DNA from: a virus
Length of the DNA: 64,000 bases
Direction: 5' to 3' (one strand)
Virus record (IMG/VR): IMGVR_UViG_3300044846_000719
Coordinates: 32,657-96,656 of that record
The position numbers and the translations under genes are program-made. Below the pieces are notes generated by a model that saw only the letters and a program-made list of their open reading frames with translations, was not told the origin of the DNA and made no database searches. Numbering within the stretch: position 1 is the stretch's first letter; each line of letters begins with the position of its first letter. Below, piece after piece: positions 46,534 to 55,126 of the stretch.

Positions 46534-48072
46534 TTAAAATGCTACCTCTACTAATGAAACCTTAGCAACTACTCTCATAGTTACAGAACCTCCCCCTGCA
46601 AATGTTGGCCCAGTAAATGTAAGTGCCAATTCTTGTGATGCACCTGCGGTGTATGTCATTAAGCAAGTATCCATAATAGCATTATCAGAGGCTTCTGAAT
46701 CACTTAACATATTACCCATAGTAGATGTGCCTGCAAGTCTTTTAAATCCAAAACTGGATTCTCCATACACGTAATCACCAACTGTAATACCTGTAGCAGT
46801 TCCCGTGATAGTTGTTACTGTTGCAACCCACTCAACCTTAACTTTCCACATACGGTGAGTGCCACTTGGAACAATTAAATTGGTTACTCCTGTACCATCT
46901 AAAGATAAAACTGTAGTTGCTGCTGAATTGAGTGTGTCATATCGCCAAGCATTTACAGTTGAATTTTGATTTGTCCTACTCGCACCAGTAGCACCTCCTT
47001 GAACAAATTGATTATATAAGTACCCAGCACCATTTAGACCTACAACAACAGAACAATTAGCACCAGCCGTAATGCTATGACCACTTCCAATAGCGACAGA
47101 TTGAGAAGCGGCTACTAAATTATCAATACCACCTATCGCAGCAGCAAACGAAGCCGATACTGTGCTATTTCCTGATAGACCCTTAGCCCCTTCAGCCGTA
47201 CAATTCATTCCATTTCCTAATGCTATAGTACCAGTTGCTGTTGCACGTGTTGAAGCATTTCCATAAGCAAAAGAATTACCACCACTTGCAATAACACCTG
47301 TACCACCAGCAACACTAAGCCCACCACTGGCGGTATTACTACTACCTCCTATAACCGTAGCGTGTGCTGAAGATGCAGTATTACTCTGCCCCCCCACAAC
47401 CGTAGCGTGTGTTCCTGTAGATGCTGTGTTTGATTGTCCGCCTGAGATGGTTGAATAGGAACTATTTGCAGAATTGCTTCTACCTCCTGAAATTGTCGCA
47501 CTACCAACAGAACCCCCTACGGCTATACTATTGAATAATCCACCACCTATAAAAGAGTGTCCACTACTTCCGATAGTATTTTGCTGACCACCAACAACAA
47601 CTTGGTAACCATCTAAACCAGATACACTGTTTAATGTACCTCCACCAACAAAACCACCTGTAGAACTTGCAAAGTTTTGACCACCACCAACAACAACACT
47701 AATAACTCCGCTTGCAACTTGTGTTGCTCCTGCTCTATTAGTTTGCAAATCAACAGCGTAAGCACCCCTCGCTTGACCACCTGTAGCAGTTCCATCGGGA
47801 ATACTTGCAACTAAAGCACCTGTACCGTTAGGGGCGATTACTAAGTTAGCATTGGTAGTAGTTGATTGGATTACAGAAGACGTCTGTGTAGTTACAGAAG
47901 AATCTGAGGCAATACCTACTCTAAGTGTAGATAAATACAATGGAGAACCTGTACCGGTACCATCCTGTACTTGTCTTAATGTAGCATCTAATATAGTACC
48001 TACGGGTAACTGTAAATTATTTGTACCTCCCCCTCCAGCACCTAGAGAAAAGAATTTAGCATATCTAGCCAT
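46534..48072 (-). CDS. Trimeric fibre with head-repeat region, paralogue B
   Basis: 512 residues, ATG start. A distinct N-terminus (ARYAKFFSLGAGGGG to TLRVGIASDSS) leads into the module NLVIAPNGTGALVASIPD, GGQARGAYAVDLQ, VASG, which it shares with paralogue A. Head-type repeats (ISGGRSNSANS, VVGGQSNTASS, AIGGIDNLVA) run to about residue 370. The tip domain (SGTHRMWKVKVEWVA to VTMRVVAKVSLVEVAF) matches A at both ends and differs between (VYGESSFGFKRLAGTS). The tandem paralogues with conserved frames and a variable tip core suggest duplication and divergence for host range, and could recombine with each other. Confidence 0.7.
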   Translation of the reverse strand: MARYAKFFSLGAGGGGTNNLQLPVGTILDATLRQVQDGTGTGSPLYLSTLRVGIASDSSVTTQTSSVIQSTTTNANLVIAPNGTGALVASIPDGTATGGQARGAYAVDLQTNRAGATQVASGVISVVVGGGQNFASSTGGFVGGGTLNSVSGLDGYQVVVGGQQNTIGSSGHSFIGGGLFNSIAVGGSVGSATISGGRSNSANSSYSTISGGQSNTASTGTHATVVGGQSNTASSAHATVIGGSSNTASGGLSVAGGTGVIASGGNSFAYGNASTRATATGTIALGNGMNCTAEGAKGLSGNSTVSASFAAAIGGIDNLVAASQSVAIGSGHSITAGANCSVVVGLNGAGYLYNQFVQGGATGASRTNQNSTVNAWRYDTLNSAATTVLSLDGTGVTNLIVPSGTHRMWKVKVEWVATVTTITGTATGITVGDYVYGESSFGFKRLAGTSTMGNMLSDSEASDNAIMDTCLMTYTAGASQELALTFTGPTFAGGGSVTMRVVAKVSLVEVAF

Positions 48073-48075
48073 GAT

Positions 48076-48378
48076 TTATTTACTTACAATATAGGACAAA
48101 GTACCAGTTCCTGATACAGAGATTGTTGCTGGATCTATTACATCAATAGTAAAACCGGACTTATCTGGAATTACAATAGAGGCACCACCATTTACTGATA
48201 CATTCACATTAGCGCCAGTAGTATTAAGTAAAGTTACATATACTGCTGATTCAGAAGTTAAAGGTGTAAGAGCACCAGTTAAAACAACTGACCGGCTAAT
48301 ATCATTACCACGTCTTACAGCATTATATAACCTCTCAATGAGGGATCTGGTCCAAACTTCAAAACTTTTAGTTAACAT
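48076..48378 (-). CDS. Small beta-rich structural protein
   Basis: 100 residues, ATG start. A short basic helix (SLIERLYNAVRRGNDISR) is followed by a wholly beta-like region rich in Val, Thr and Ser (VNVSVNGGASIVIPDKSGFT). The composition resembles phage fibre-attachment or capping proteins. It is encoded four bases before the paralogue B fibre gene, so it is probably part of the same tail-fibre assembly. No family is recognised. Confidence 0.5.
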   Translation of the reverse strand: MLTKSFEVWTRSLIERLYNAVRRGNDISRSVVLTGALTPLTSESAVYVTLLNTTGANVNVSVNGGASIVIPDKSGFTIDVIDPATISVSGTGTLSYIVSK

Positions 48379-48398
48379 CGTTTTATTATTTTAAATTA

Positions 48399-48845
48399 TT
48401 ATGGGGTGCAAGGTGATCCTGTAATTACGGTTAATCCACCGGTATTAGTATAAGGTCCACCAAAGCCATTACTTAAACATAGTGGTCCTTCTGTATCACC
48501 ATTAGGTACACTAATAGTAACTGTATTTAATGGATCACTACATAGTATGTATTCTAATGTTTGTGCGCTACCTGTAGAATTTGTAAAAGTATATTCTTGA
48601 CAGTCATTTAAATCTGACTGTACTTCATTACCGGCAGCATATACACCGTCACCACAGTAAGATTGTACTTCTACATCATATGTAACACCGCTAGTTAAAC
48701 CAGTAATACTAAATTCTTCAGGAGATAATCCCGTAGTAGGATATATTATTTCTATAAAGCTAATAGCTGTACTTTCCTTATACCTAATTTTATATTGTAA
48801 TGGTACAGGAACCGGGGGTGTAAATGTTATAAATAAAGTGCTCAT
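48399..48845 (-). CDS. Fibronectin-III-like tail/virion protein
   Basis: 148 residues. The ATG overlaps the previous stop as ATGA. The first 75 residues follow a fibronectin type III pattern (PVPLQYKIRYKESTA, then ISFIEI, then ITGLTSGVTYDVEVQSYC). A short Cys-containing beta domain follows (YTFTNSTGSAQTLEYILCS) and the end is PCTP. Such domains occur in Bacteroidota phage tails, where they probably bind carbohydrates or serve as spacers. It is paired and translationally coupled with another FN3-like gene. Confidence 0.6.
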   Translation of the reverse strand: MSTLFITFTPPVPVPLQYKIRYKESTAISFIEIIYPTTGLSPEEFSITGLTSGVTYDVEVQSYCGDGVYAAGNEVQSDLNDCQEYTFTNSTGSAQTLEYILCSDPLNTVTISVPNGDTEGPLCLSNGFGGPYTNTGGLTVITGSPCTP

Positions 48846-49375
48846 ACTGTTAATGTTTTAAAGCTTAAGGTAATAGATGTACAACAATCTGGTGAGGCTA
48901 CTGTGCTTGATTTAATTCTTACATAGTAAGTTGTATTAGCTAGTAAGTTAATGATTGTCCATTGAGTGTAAGTACTAGCTAATGCTACCTGTACAACTCC
49001 GGATGCAAATGTTGGATCTATACTATACTCTAATTTAACTGCAGTAATAGCAGCCGGAGCAGGAGGATAAGACCAGAATACAGTTCCTTCAGTAGTTTTA
49101 ATATCTAAGATTTCAAAATCTTTAATACTTTGACAAGCAGCTGTAGGATCATAACAACTAGGATTAGTTAAATACAAAGCCATCTTTTTGATGACTGTAT
49201 CTAATCTATCATTTGTATTAATACCTAAAGTATAAATGTTATTGCCAGTATACTTAACGCATTCAAAAGCGGTTATCTCTTCACAGGGTTCTGCATTATT
49301 ACATACAGTGGTTACCGGTGACGTAAGTGCGGTTTCAGTACATCCGCACGGGGTTGCTATACAATTGCAGCTCAT
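48842..49375 (-). CDS. Cys-rich, fibronectin-III-containing tail protein
   Basis: 177 residues, ATG start. The N-terminus is very Cys-rich (SCNCIATPCGCTE, then NNAEPC). It is followed by CVKYTGNNIYTLGINTNDRL and a helix DTVIKKMALYL, a layout that resembles the 'CxxWxGPDIPCIxLCKGDTVxDVI' proteins of crAss-like tails encoded next door. The C-terminal 90 residues form an FN3-like domain (VKLEYSIDP to TWTINLLANTTYYVRIKSS). It probably docks to the tail through the N-terminus and presents the FN3 domain. Confidence 0.6.
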   Translation of the reverse strand: MSCNCIATPCGCTETALTSPVTTVCNNAEPCEEITAFECVKYTGNNIYTLGINTNDRLDTVIKKMALYLTNPSCYDPTAACQSIKDFEILDIKTTEGTVFWSYPPAPAAITAVKLEYSIDPTFASGVVQVALASTYTQWTIINLLANTTYYVRIKSSTVASPDCCTSITLSFKTLTV

Positions 49376-49379
49376 AGTT

Positions 49380-50897
49380 TTAGTTAATTAAATATGCTTC
49401 TACGCCAGTTGGAGATACACAACCAGTATTGATAATTGAAATCAATTGCTTAGGACAAGTACGTACAACTACTGGAATACGATCTACTAAAGCAGTATCA
49501 ATTATCTGTATTTCAAAATAATAGTTACCCAAAGTTAATCCACTTACTGTACCAGTTACAGGATTTGGTAATAATGTTGCTGCATTAGTATCAAAAGTAG
49601 ACACTAAAGCTAATGTAGCATCATATACATTTAACCTATAAGAAGTTGTAGGACTAGTAATAAAGAGGTTTGTAAATGAGTATTGAATTTCTCCAATACC
49701 AAATACATAACTAGAGGTAAGAGTTACAGTAGGACATCCTACAGTATTGATTACCGGGAATGTAATAGTATTCTGACAAGTTAAATCATTTGTACCATTG
49801 AAGAAACAATAGCTAACTGATACAGTAAAGTCTTCAGCTAAGTTCAAAGAAGAACTAGAGAGATCAAAGTCTCTAGAAGAACTACCATCTAAAATACCAA
49901 GAATGTTTGAGAAGACATAAGTAGCACTATTAAAACTAGTATCTGCAATAGTAATAGTAGAACTCGGTGATGCACATTGTACAAACTGAGTAGGTACTAC
50001 ACTTCCAGGATTTACAAAAATGCTCAATGTACTACCATCTAGTACACCAAAGAATCCTAAATCAATATCAGCACATGTCTTATTGCAGCAATCTTGTAAC
50101 TGAGTTACTAAACCACGCATATCACAAAGTGTGATCCAAATATTATTAATTGTATCTGCTAATGTACTTACAGTTACTTTCCAATCAGGATAGGCAGAAG
50201 CCATTGTACCGGGTAAAGAAAGTGCTGGTTGATTAGTGATATCACAGAAAGGAACAATCTCTGCCGCTAATTCTGCAGGTGTTCCGGTAATTGATTCTAA
50301 ATCACATAACTCTTGTTCTACAGTTGCAAGTATAGTTGCTAAACTAGCAGTACCTACACCAAGACAAACATAAGCAGAATTTATAGGAGCGTAAGTTGCC
50401 GGTAATGTAGCTAGCGTATTATTAATTGTAGTAATACTTGTAGCTTGTGAAGAAACAACACTTGATAAAGTTCCTACAGTTCCCTCTAAATCACATAACT
50501 CCAAACCAATTAACTCTGCATAACTTACTACATCTAAAGTAGTACCCCCGGCTTCAGCTTGTAAACAAGGAGCCACATCACAGATAAGACTGATAGGGGA
50601 TGGGATAACTATATCATTTACAATAGTATAGAGATCACATAGTTTAGTGGTAATAAATTGGATTAAATCATTGTAATTATCATACGTTCCACCACCTAAA
50701 CATGCAACATTTACAGTTACTTCAGCGGCTCTAGTATCAATATCACATACCAACTCTCCAAGTTTAGCTATTACGTCAGTAACAGTATCCCCTTTACATA
50801 ATCCAATACATGGAATATCCGGGCCTTGCCAAGATACACAGTTTGAAGATACTACACTACAAGGTGTACTTTTGTTGTTTGATCCTACAGGTAACAT
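49380..50897 (-). CDS. Conserved crAss-like tail/virion protein
   Basis: 505 residues from the ATG at 50897. An in-frame ATG at 50921 lies inside a palindrome and would add eight hydrophobic residues, so it is less likely. The N-terminus has NCVSWQGPDIPCIGLCKGD and TVTDVIAKLGELVCDI, a motif I recall from many crAss-like tail proteins. Variants of 'LCDLxxxV' helices recur about every 60-80 residues (KLCDLYTIVND, LELCDLEGTVG, QELCDLESITG, TLCDMRGLVTQ), suggesting repeated coiled-coil trimer units. The last 200 residues are beta-rich (VTLTSSYVFGIG). It is probably a fibre or tail-hub attachment protein. Confidence 0.6.
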   Translation of the reverse strand: MLPVGSNNKSTPCSVVSSNCVSWQGPDIPCIGLCKGDTVTDVIAKLGELVCDIDTRAAEVTVNVACLGGGTYDNYNDLIQFITTKLCDLYTIVNDIVIPSPISLICDVAPCLQAEAGGTTLDVVSYAELIGLELCDLEGTVGTLSSVVSSQATSITTINNTLATLPATYAPINSAYVCLGVGTASLATILATVEQELCDLESITGTPAELAAEIVPFCDITNQPALSLPGTMASAYPDWKVTVSTLADTINNIWITLCDMRGLVTQLQDCCNKTCADIDLGFFGVLDGSTLSIFVNPGSVVPTQFVQCASPSSTITIADTSFNSATYVFSNILGILDGSSSRDFDLSSSSLNLAEDFTVSVSYCFFNGTNDLTCQNTITFPVINTVGCPTVTLTSSYVFGIGEIQYSFTNLFITSPTTSYRLNVYDATLALVSTFDTNAATLLPNPVTGTVSGLTLGNYYFEIQIIDTALVDRIPVVVRTCPKQLISIINTGCVSPTGVEAYLIN

Positions 50898-50911
50898 AGT
50901 TATATAAAAAA

Positions 50912-50942
50912 TATAGTGCACACTGGTATAGTGTACACTATA
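50912..50942. promoter_or_regulatory. Large palindromic element with embedded 10-bp perfect palindrome
   Basis: Two 13-base arms, TATAGTGCACACT and (reverse complement) TATAGTGTACACT, face each other around a short spacer with one mismatch. The right arm contains AGTGTACACT, itself a perfect 10-bp palindrome. Read another way, the element is a direct repeat of ATAGTGYACACT. It lies between the 147-residue gene and the conserved tail protein gene, overlapping an alternative start. Such a double palindrome could be an operator or a transcript hairpin. Confidence 0.5.
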
Positions 50943-50983
50943 ATATAAGAAAAGTTTCTAACAAAATCAAAACTATTAATTGC

Positions 50984-51427
50984 TTATTCAGCAACTAATA
51001 ACTTTAAAAACACTGGGCAGTTACCTGCAGTCTCAATACTCTCTACATCAGCAAGAGTTAAAGGCTTGTAACTAAACTCTTTTTCTTGATCTAATAATGC
51101 ACCAAATTCATTTTGAAACTCAATAAACTTTGGGTTCATCTTCTGAATCTTCTGACCATCTACCTCTTCTTCTACATAAGCCATCAACTGGATATTACCA
51201 TCTTCAGTGGCTTCACCATACTTACCTACTAACTCATCACGCAATTTGTCAATTGCAGTTTTTTCCTCAGCGGCTTGCTTACCAATGTGGTTTAACCAAT
51301 ACCTAGTGGTTAATGACATTTTTTCATTAAGAATACCTTTGTACTCAGACTCAGGATTTTGGGCGTTACCATATAATTCAATGGCAAGGCTTAAGAATTC
51401 AGCTAATTTAAGATTAATTTTTTCCAT
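50984..51427 (-). CDS. Hypothetical helical protein
   Basis: 147 residues, ATG start. It is mostly helical and acidic/basic mixed (EKTAIDKLRDELVGKYGE, FQNEFGALLDQEKEFSYK). It ends with a compact Cys-containing segment (ETAGNCPVFLKLLVAE). There is no signal peptide, membrane span or recognised motif. The size and charge pattern resemble small tail-assembly or chaperone proteins of phages, but this is only a resemblance. It has its own promoter box with almost no leader. Confidence 0.5.
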   Translation of the reverse strand: MEKINLKLAEFLSLAIELYGNAQNPESEYKGILNEKMSLTTRYWLNHIGKQAAEEKTAIDKLRDELVGKYGEATEDGNIQLMAYVEEEVDGQKIQKMNPKFIEFQNEFGALLDQEKEFSYKPLTLADVESIETAGNCPVFLKLLVAE

Positions 51428-51432
51428 GATAG

Positions 51433-51464
51433 CAAATATAACACAATGTATACCAATATAACAA
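51433..51464 (-). promoter_or_regulatory. Candidate promoter giving a nearly leaderless transcript
   Basis: On the minus strand TTG (51464-51462) is followed by 21 bases and TATATTTG (51440-51433), an exact TAnnTTTG. The box ends five bases before the ATG at 51427, so the expected transcript start falls at or next to the start codon. Confidence 0.5.
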
Positions 51465-51482
51465 TACTGTCAGATTGACATT

Positions 51483-54400
51483 TTATGCTAATAATATTTT
51501 ATAGTCTACACCATTAATCTTAACATTCCAAACCTTAGTAGAAGTATTTGCTTCTGTTGTTACAGTACCTGCATTTGTTGTTGTACTACCTACTACAAAT
51601 TGATTGTCTGCGGTTGCCCTTGCATTTCTTCCAAGCAAAACACATCCCGAATTTCCGTCTGTTCTACATCCCGCACCTAAAGCACTATTAGAACTACCCG
51701 TACTAAAATCTAAAGACGATTCACCAACTGCGGTATTATGAGTGCCAATTATATTAAATCTTAATGCGGCAGAACCCACTGCGACGTTATTAGCACCCGT
51801 AGTGTTTGATTGTAGAGACCTTTCGCCTATTGCCGTATTATATGATGCCGATGTATTAGAAAACAATGCAGCATTTCCAAGAGCAGTATTATTAATGCCA
51901 TTCACATTATTTGACATTGATATATATCCGATACTTGTATTACTTGTACCCGTCGTATTTATTGGTAATGCGCCTACTCCAATCGCAGAATTATTACTAC
52001 CCGTTGTATTCGCACCTAACGCACTTGAGCCTAATGCAATATTGTTAGCACCCGTAGTATTTACATCTAACGCTTGAAATCCTACTGCGGTGTTGTCGCT
52101 ACCCGTAGAAAGCCTCAACGCTTGATAACCGATTGCAGTAATGCCTGTTCCGCTTGTGTTAGTTGTGGCTGCTTCGTACCCTACTGCGGTGTTGTTGTCA
52201 GCGGTGTTGTTTAATAATGCACTTGTACCTAATCCTATATTTTGAATACCTACTGAATTCATACGTAATGCGTTTATGCCTAAAGCAACATTACTCGTAC
52301 CCGTTGTGTTGAATCTTAACGCTTGATAACCATGTGCAGTATTACTACTTCCCGTTGTGTTTAATTGCATTGATTGATAACCAATACTACTATTAAATGA
52401 ACCCGTTGTATTATTGTTCATTGATTGAGTGCCAACTGAAACATTGGTATTCCCCGTTGTATTATTAGGCAAAGCAGAATGTCCAATCGCAACATTATTA
52501 ATCCCTGTAGAGTTATTACTTAATGCTCCATATCCTAAACCAACATTATAACTACCCGTGGTATTTTGCCGTAAGGCATCAAAACCTATTGCAACATTTT
52601 CAATTCCAATAGTATTAAATGTTAAAGAACGTAACCCTACTGCGGTATTCTCGCTACCCGTGGTATTTGAAACTAACGCAGAATTACCTACCGCAGTGTT
52701 GTTAGCACCCGTTGAAAGCCTCAACGCTTGATAACCTATAGCAGTTACACCCGTTCCGCTTGTGTTACTAAACGCTGCTTGATAACCTACTGCGGTGTTA
52801 TTGGATGCGGTGTTGGCTGATAAAGATTCATAACCTATAGCAACATTGTTTGTACCTGTTGTATTAAATTGTAAAGCATAACTACCAATACCCACATTGT
52901 TAAAACCTGTAGTATTTCTTCCTAATGTAAAAAATCCAAATGCTGAGTTAAAATACCCCGAAGTATTAGCACTTAAAGAACTAAAACCAGTAGAAGTGTT
53001 ATTATACCCATCTACGTTAAATCTTAAAGAACCTGCACCAACCGCAGTATTTTGTACACCCGTTGTAGTATTTTGTAAAGAATTAGTACCAAATGCTGAA
53101 TTGTAATTTCCTGTTGTATTACTACTTAATGCTGAAGAACCTACTGCTGTAATTTGTATTGCTGTAGTATTACTTAGCCCTGCTTGATGCCCTACTGCTG
53201 TATTGTTTGAGGCGGTGTTGTTATTTAATGCCTGATAACCTATTGCTGTGTTATTGCCTCCTGTGCTATTACTCAACATGGAATCTCTACCAATAGAAAT
53301 GTTATTGTTGCCCGACAAATTAGAAGCCAAAGCATTTACGCCAATACCTATATTACTTTCACCAATAGTATTTGTAGAAAGGGAAAAAGCACCAACGGCA
53401 ACGTTACTATTTGCTGTTGTATTAGATTGCAATGCATTATGACCTAAAGCGGTTAAAAACGTTCCTGTTGTATTGTTATACGCTGCTTGAACACCAACTG
53501 CGACATTATTAGAGGCGGTATTATTGCGTAAGGCCTGAGAACCTATAGCAACATTATTTGTTGCTGTGGTATTAAATAATAAAGTTTCGTGTCCTAAAGA
53601 TGTATTATCAGTTCCAGTAGTGTTTCTTAACAACGCTTGATTACCTACGGCTGTATTATTTGAACCTGTTGTATTCAAGTACAAAGATTGATTACCTATT
53701 GCAGTTAAATTAGTTGCTGTTGAATTTGTATAACCTGCCTGATATCCTACGGCTGTATTATAGTTTCCATTATTTAATCGTAATGATTCAGTACCTATAG
53801 CAGTATTAGATAGTCCTGTACTATTGGTTAATAAAGCACTTAAACCTACAGATACGTTATATGTACCTGTAGTATTGTTTCGTGATGCATTATATCCTAA
53901 AGCCGTATTATTATTTGCGTTATTAGTAAATAAAGAACCATAACCTACAGATGTATTATTTGCACCTACAATATTAGTGTTTGATGATTGATAACCAATA
54001 GCAGTATTACCACCAGCAGTAGTATTACTCAAAAGTGCATCCACACCTACAGCCACGTTTTGTGTTCCGCTTGTGTTTGCCCTAAGTGAACGATAACCCA
54101 AAGCCGTATTGTTGCTGTTGGTGTTGTTCTCCATAGCTAAATAACCCAAAGCAGTGTTGCCGGTACCAGTTACATTTAATGTTAAAGCATTTTTACCTAC
54201 TGCTGTATTACCACCACCTATTGTAACAGATGTCAAAGCATCATTACCAAAAGCAGTATTATTATTGGCAGTAGTATTACTATCTAATGCGTTAGTACCA
54301 AATGCTGTGTTTGTAGCAACGTTACCGGCTCCAGTATTTGTAACTGAAGTAGTGGATATCTGTAATGCAGAACTTGTATTAGCACCATCCTTTACAAATT

Positions 54401-54728
54401 GTAATGTACCGGATAATGGATTGTCTACTTTTAATAATCCAACCGGAGGTGTATATGTATTAGAGATAGTAAGAAGATCATTTAGATCATCATATACTAT
54501 AGCAATACCTGTACCGGCAACTAAAAATGCAGCAACAGTATCCATAATAATCTCTGGATTAATACTAGAGCCTATTACGTATGCTAAGTTCTCTACAGTG
54601 ATTTTACGGGTTACTCCTAAAGAACCGTTAGGGGCTATCTCTCCTACTGAAACAATAGGGATTACATCATACTGTCCATCTACACCTGCTGGAAGTAATG
54701 CATTTAATTGGGTTATTGAACTGCTCAT
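51483..54728 (-). CDS. Giant repeat fibre with about 53 NTAxG head repeats
   Basis: 1081 residues. The ATG overlaps the previous stop as ATGA. Residues 1-135 are a non-repetitive anchor (SITQLNALLPAGVDGQYDV). About 53 copies of a repeat with consensus NTAxGxxAL...N(T/S)TG follow, averaging about 16-18 residues. This is the beta-roll head repeat of trimeric YadA-like adhesins and phage fibres. The C-terminus (FVVGSTTTNAGTV, then TKVWNVKINGVDYKILLA) is a tip that closes such fibres. Shorter repeats marked NNTASNNTAVG appear at intervals, giving a super-repeat. The region from about 51700 to 52800 is richer in G+C than the rest of the gene. Probably a long head or tail fibre for surface binding. 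Confidence 0.75.
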   Translation of the reverse strand: MSSSITQLNALLPAGVDGQYDVIPIVSVGEIAPNGSLGVTRKITVENLAYVIGSSINPEIIMDTVAAFLVAGTGIAIVYDDLNDLLTISNTYTPPVGLLKVDNPLSGTLQFVKDGANTSSALQISTTSVTNTGAGNVATNTAFGTNALDSNTTANNNTAFGNDALTSVTIGGGNTAVGKNALTLNVTGTGNTALGYLAMENNTNSNNTALGYRSLRANTSGTQNVAVGVDALLSNTTAGGNTAIGYQSSNTNIVGANNTSVGYGSLFTNNANNNTALGYNASRNNTTGTYNVSVGLSALLTNSTGLSNTAIGTESLRLNNGNYNTAVGYQAGYTNSTATNLTAIGNQSLYLNTTGSNNTAVGNQALLRNTTGTDNTSLGHETLLFNTTATNNVAIGSQALRNNTASNNVAVGVQAAYNNTTGTFLTALGHNALQSNTTANSNVAVGAFSLSTNTIGESNIGIGVNALASNLSGNNNISIGRDSMLSNSTGGNNTAIGYQALNNNTASNNTAVGHQAGLSNTTAIQITAVGSSALSSNTTGNYNSAFGTNSLQNTTTGVQNTAVGAGSLRFNVDGYNNTSTGFSSLSANTSGYFNSAFGFFTLGRNTTGFNNVGIGSYALQFNTTGTNNVAIGYESLSANTASNNTAVGYQAAFSNTSGTGVTAIGYQALRLSTGANNTAVGNSALVSNTTGSENTAVGLRSLTFNTIGIENVAIGFDALRQNTTGSYNVGLGYGALSNNSTGINNVAIGHSALPNNTTGNTNVSVGTQSMNNNTTGSFNSSIGYQSMQLNTTGSSNTAHGYQALRFNTTGTSNVALGINALRMNSVGIQNIGLGTSALLNNTADNNTAVGYEAATTNTSGTGITAIGYQALRLSTGSDNTAVGFQALDVNTTGANNIALGSSALGANTTGSNNSAIGVGALPINTTGTSNTSIGYISMSNNVNGINNTALGNAALFSNTSASYNTAIGERSLQSNTTGANNVAVGSAALRFNIIGTHNTAVGESSLDFSTGSSNSALGAGCRTDGNSGCVLLGRNARATADNQFVVGSTTTNAGTVTTEANTSTKVWNVKINGVDYKILLA
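52108..52209. repeat. First copy of a 102-bp direct repeat in the giant fibre gene
   Basis: This segment is similar, base for base at roughly four fifths of positions, to 52714-52815. Both start gaaagcctcaacgcttgata and end gcggtgttg. The offset is 606 bp, exactly 202 codons, so the frame is kept. The similarity at DNA level is well above that of most repeats in the gene and marks a fairly recent internal duplication. Confidence 0.7.
52714..52815. repeat. Second copy of the 102-bp direct repeat in the giant fibre gene
   Basis: Partner of 52108-52209, in the same orientation and 606 bp away. Together they bracket about 11-12 head repeats that may have been duplicated as a block, or could be lost by recombination between the copies. 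Confidence 0.7.
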
Positions 54729-54979
54729 ATCAAGATTCTATTACCATCCTCTAGTAAGAGGTAGTTGTCAGGAATAATTACTGAATTACCTAAAAGGTTA
54801 GGTTGTAATAGGGCATTCATATCACACAACTCTTTGTTGTAGATATCAATCTCCCAGTTTTCATCACAGCATGTTGCAATGCCGTATTTCATCCTCTTAA
54901 ATAATGTGTAGATAGCCTCAGCGTATTTTACGTTGATTGATTCTGATCCACAGGTGTAACAACTGCTACATGCTTCCAT
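54725..54979 (-). CDS. Small Cys-rich hypothetical protein
   Basis: 84 residues, ATG start. The N-terminus has CSSC and YTCG. A helix follows (YAEAIYTLFKRMKYGIATCC), then an acidic region with one more Cys (NKELCDMNALL). The start lies 52 bases inside the preceding zinc-ribbon gene in another frame, and the end overlaps the giant fibre start as ATGA. Both frames in the overlap show sensible Cys patterns or polar coding, so both are taken as real. Similar small Cys-containing proteins lie near head/tail genes of crAss-like phages. The role is unknown. Confidence 0.55.
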   Translation of the reverse strand: MEACSSCYTCGSESINVKYAEAIYTLFKRMKYGIATCCDENWEIDIYNKELCDMNALLQPNLLGNSVIIPDNYLLLEDGNRILI

Positions 54980-55122
54980 TCTATTTTTTGTTTAAGTTGT
55001 TGTTCATAGTTAGTAATACAAGTACTACAAACTCTTGTTCCATTACTTGCGGTTCTTAATTGGCATCCACAGGATAACTGGGTGCCGCAACTTGGACATT
55101 TCATATTAGATCTTACAGCCAT
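54928..55122 (-). CDS. Zinc-ribbon-like small protein
   Basis: 64 residues, ATG start five bases after the previous gene. CPSCG at about 9-13 and a later C-x2-C (RVCSTCITNYE) flank a GCQLRTASNGT loop, the classic four-Cys zinc ribbon. The C-terminus is charged (QQLKQKIEWKHVAVV). Such small ribbons often bind nucleic acid or act as assembly factors. It overlaps the next gene by 52 bases. The genomic setting between a head-associated gene and the fibre genes hints at an assembly role. Confidence 0.6.
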   Translation of the reverse strand: MAVRSNMKCPSCGTQLSCGCQLRTASNGTRVCSTCITNYEQQLKQKIEWKHVAVVTPVDQNQST

Positions 55123-55126
55123 TGGT

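Noticed and set aside
45130-48072. Host-derived YadA-type bacterial adhesins or a prophage boundary
   Set aside because: There is no signal peptide or outer-membrane anchor, and the genes lie inside a continuous virion-gene operon, so phage fibres are the better reading.
51483-54728. CRISPR-like or tandem non-coding repeat array
   Set aside because: The periodicity is of codons for a beta-roll protein, with diverged DNA and no constant repeat/spacer pattern.
54154-54777. 207-codon plus-strand open frame opposite the giant fibre gene
   Set aside because: It mirrors the repeat codons of the fibre (regular Val/Leu/Pro-rich repeats) and has no initiation context, so it is an antisense shadow.
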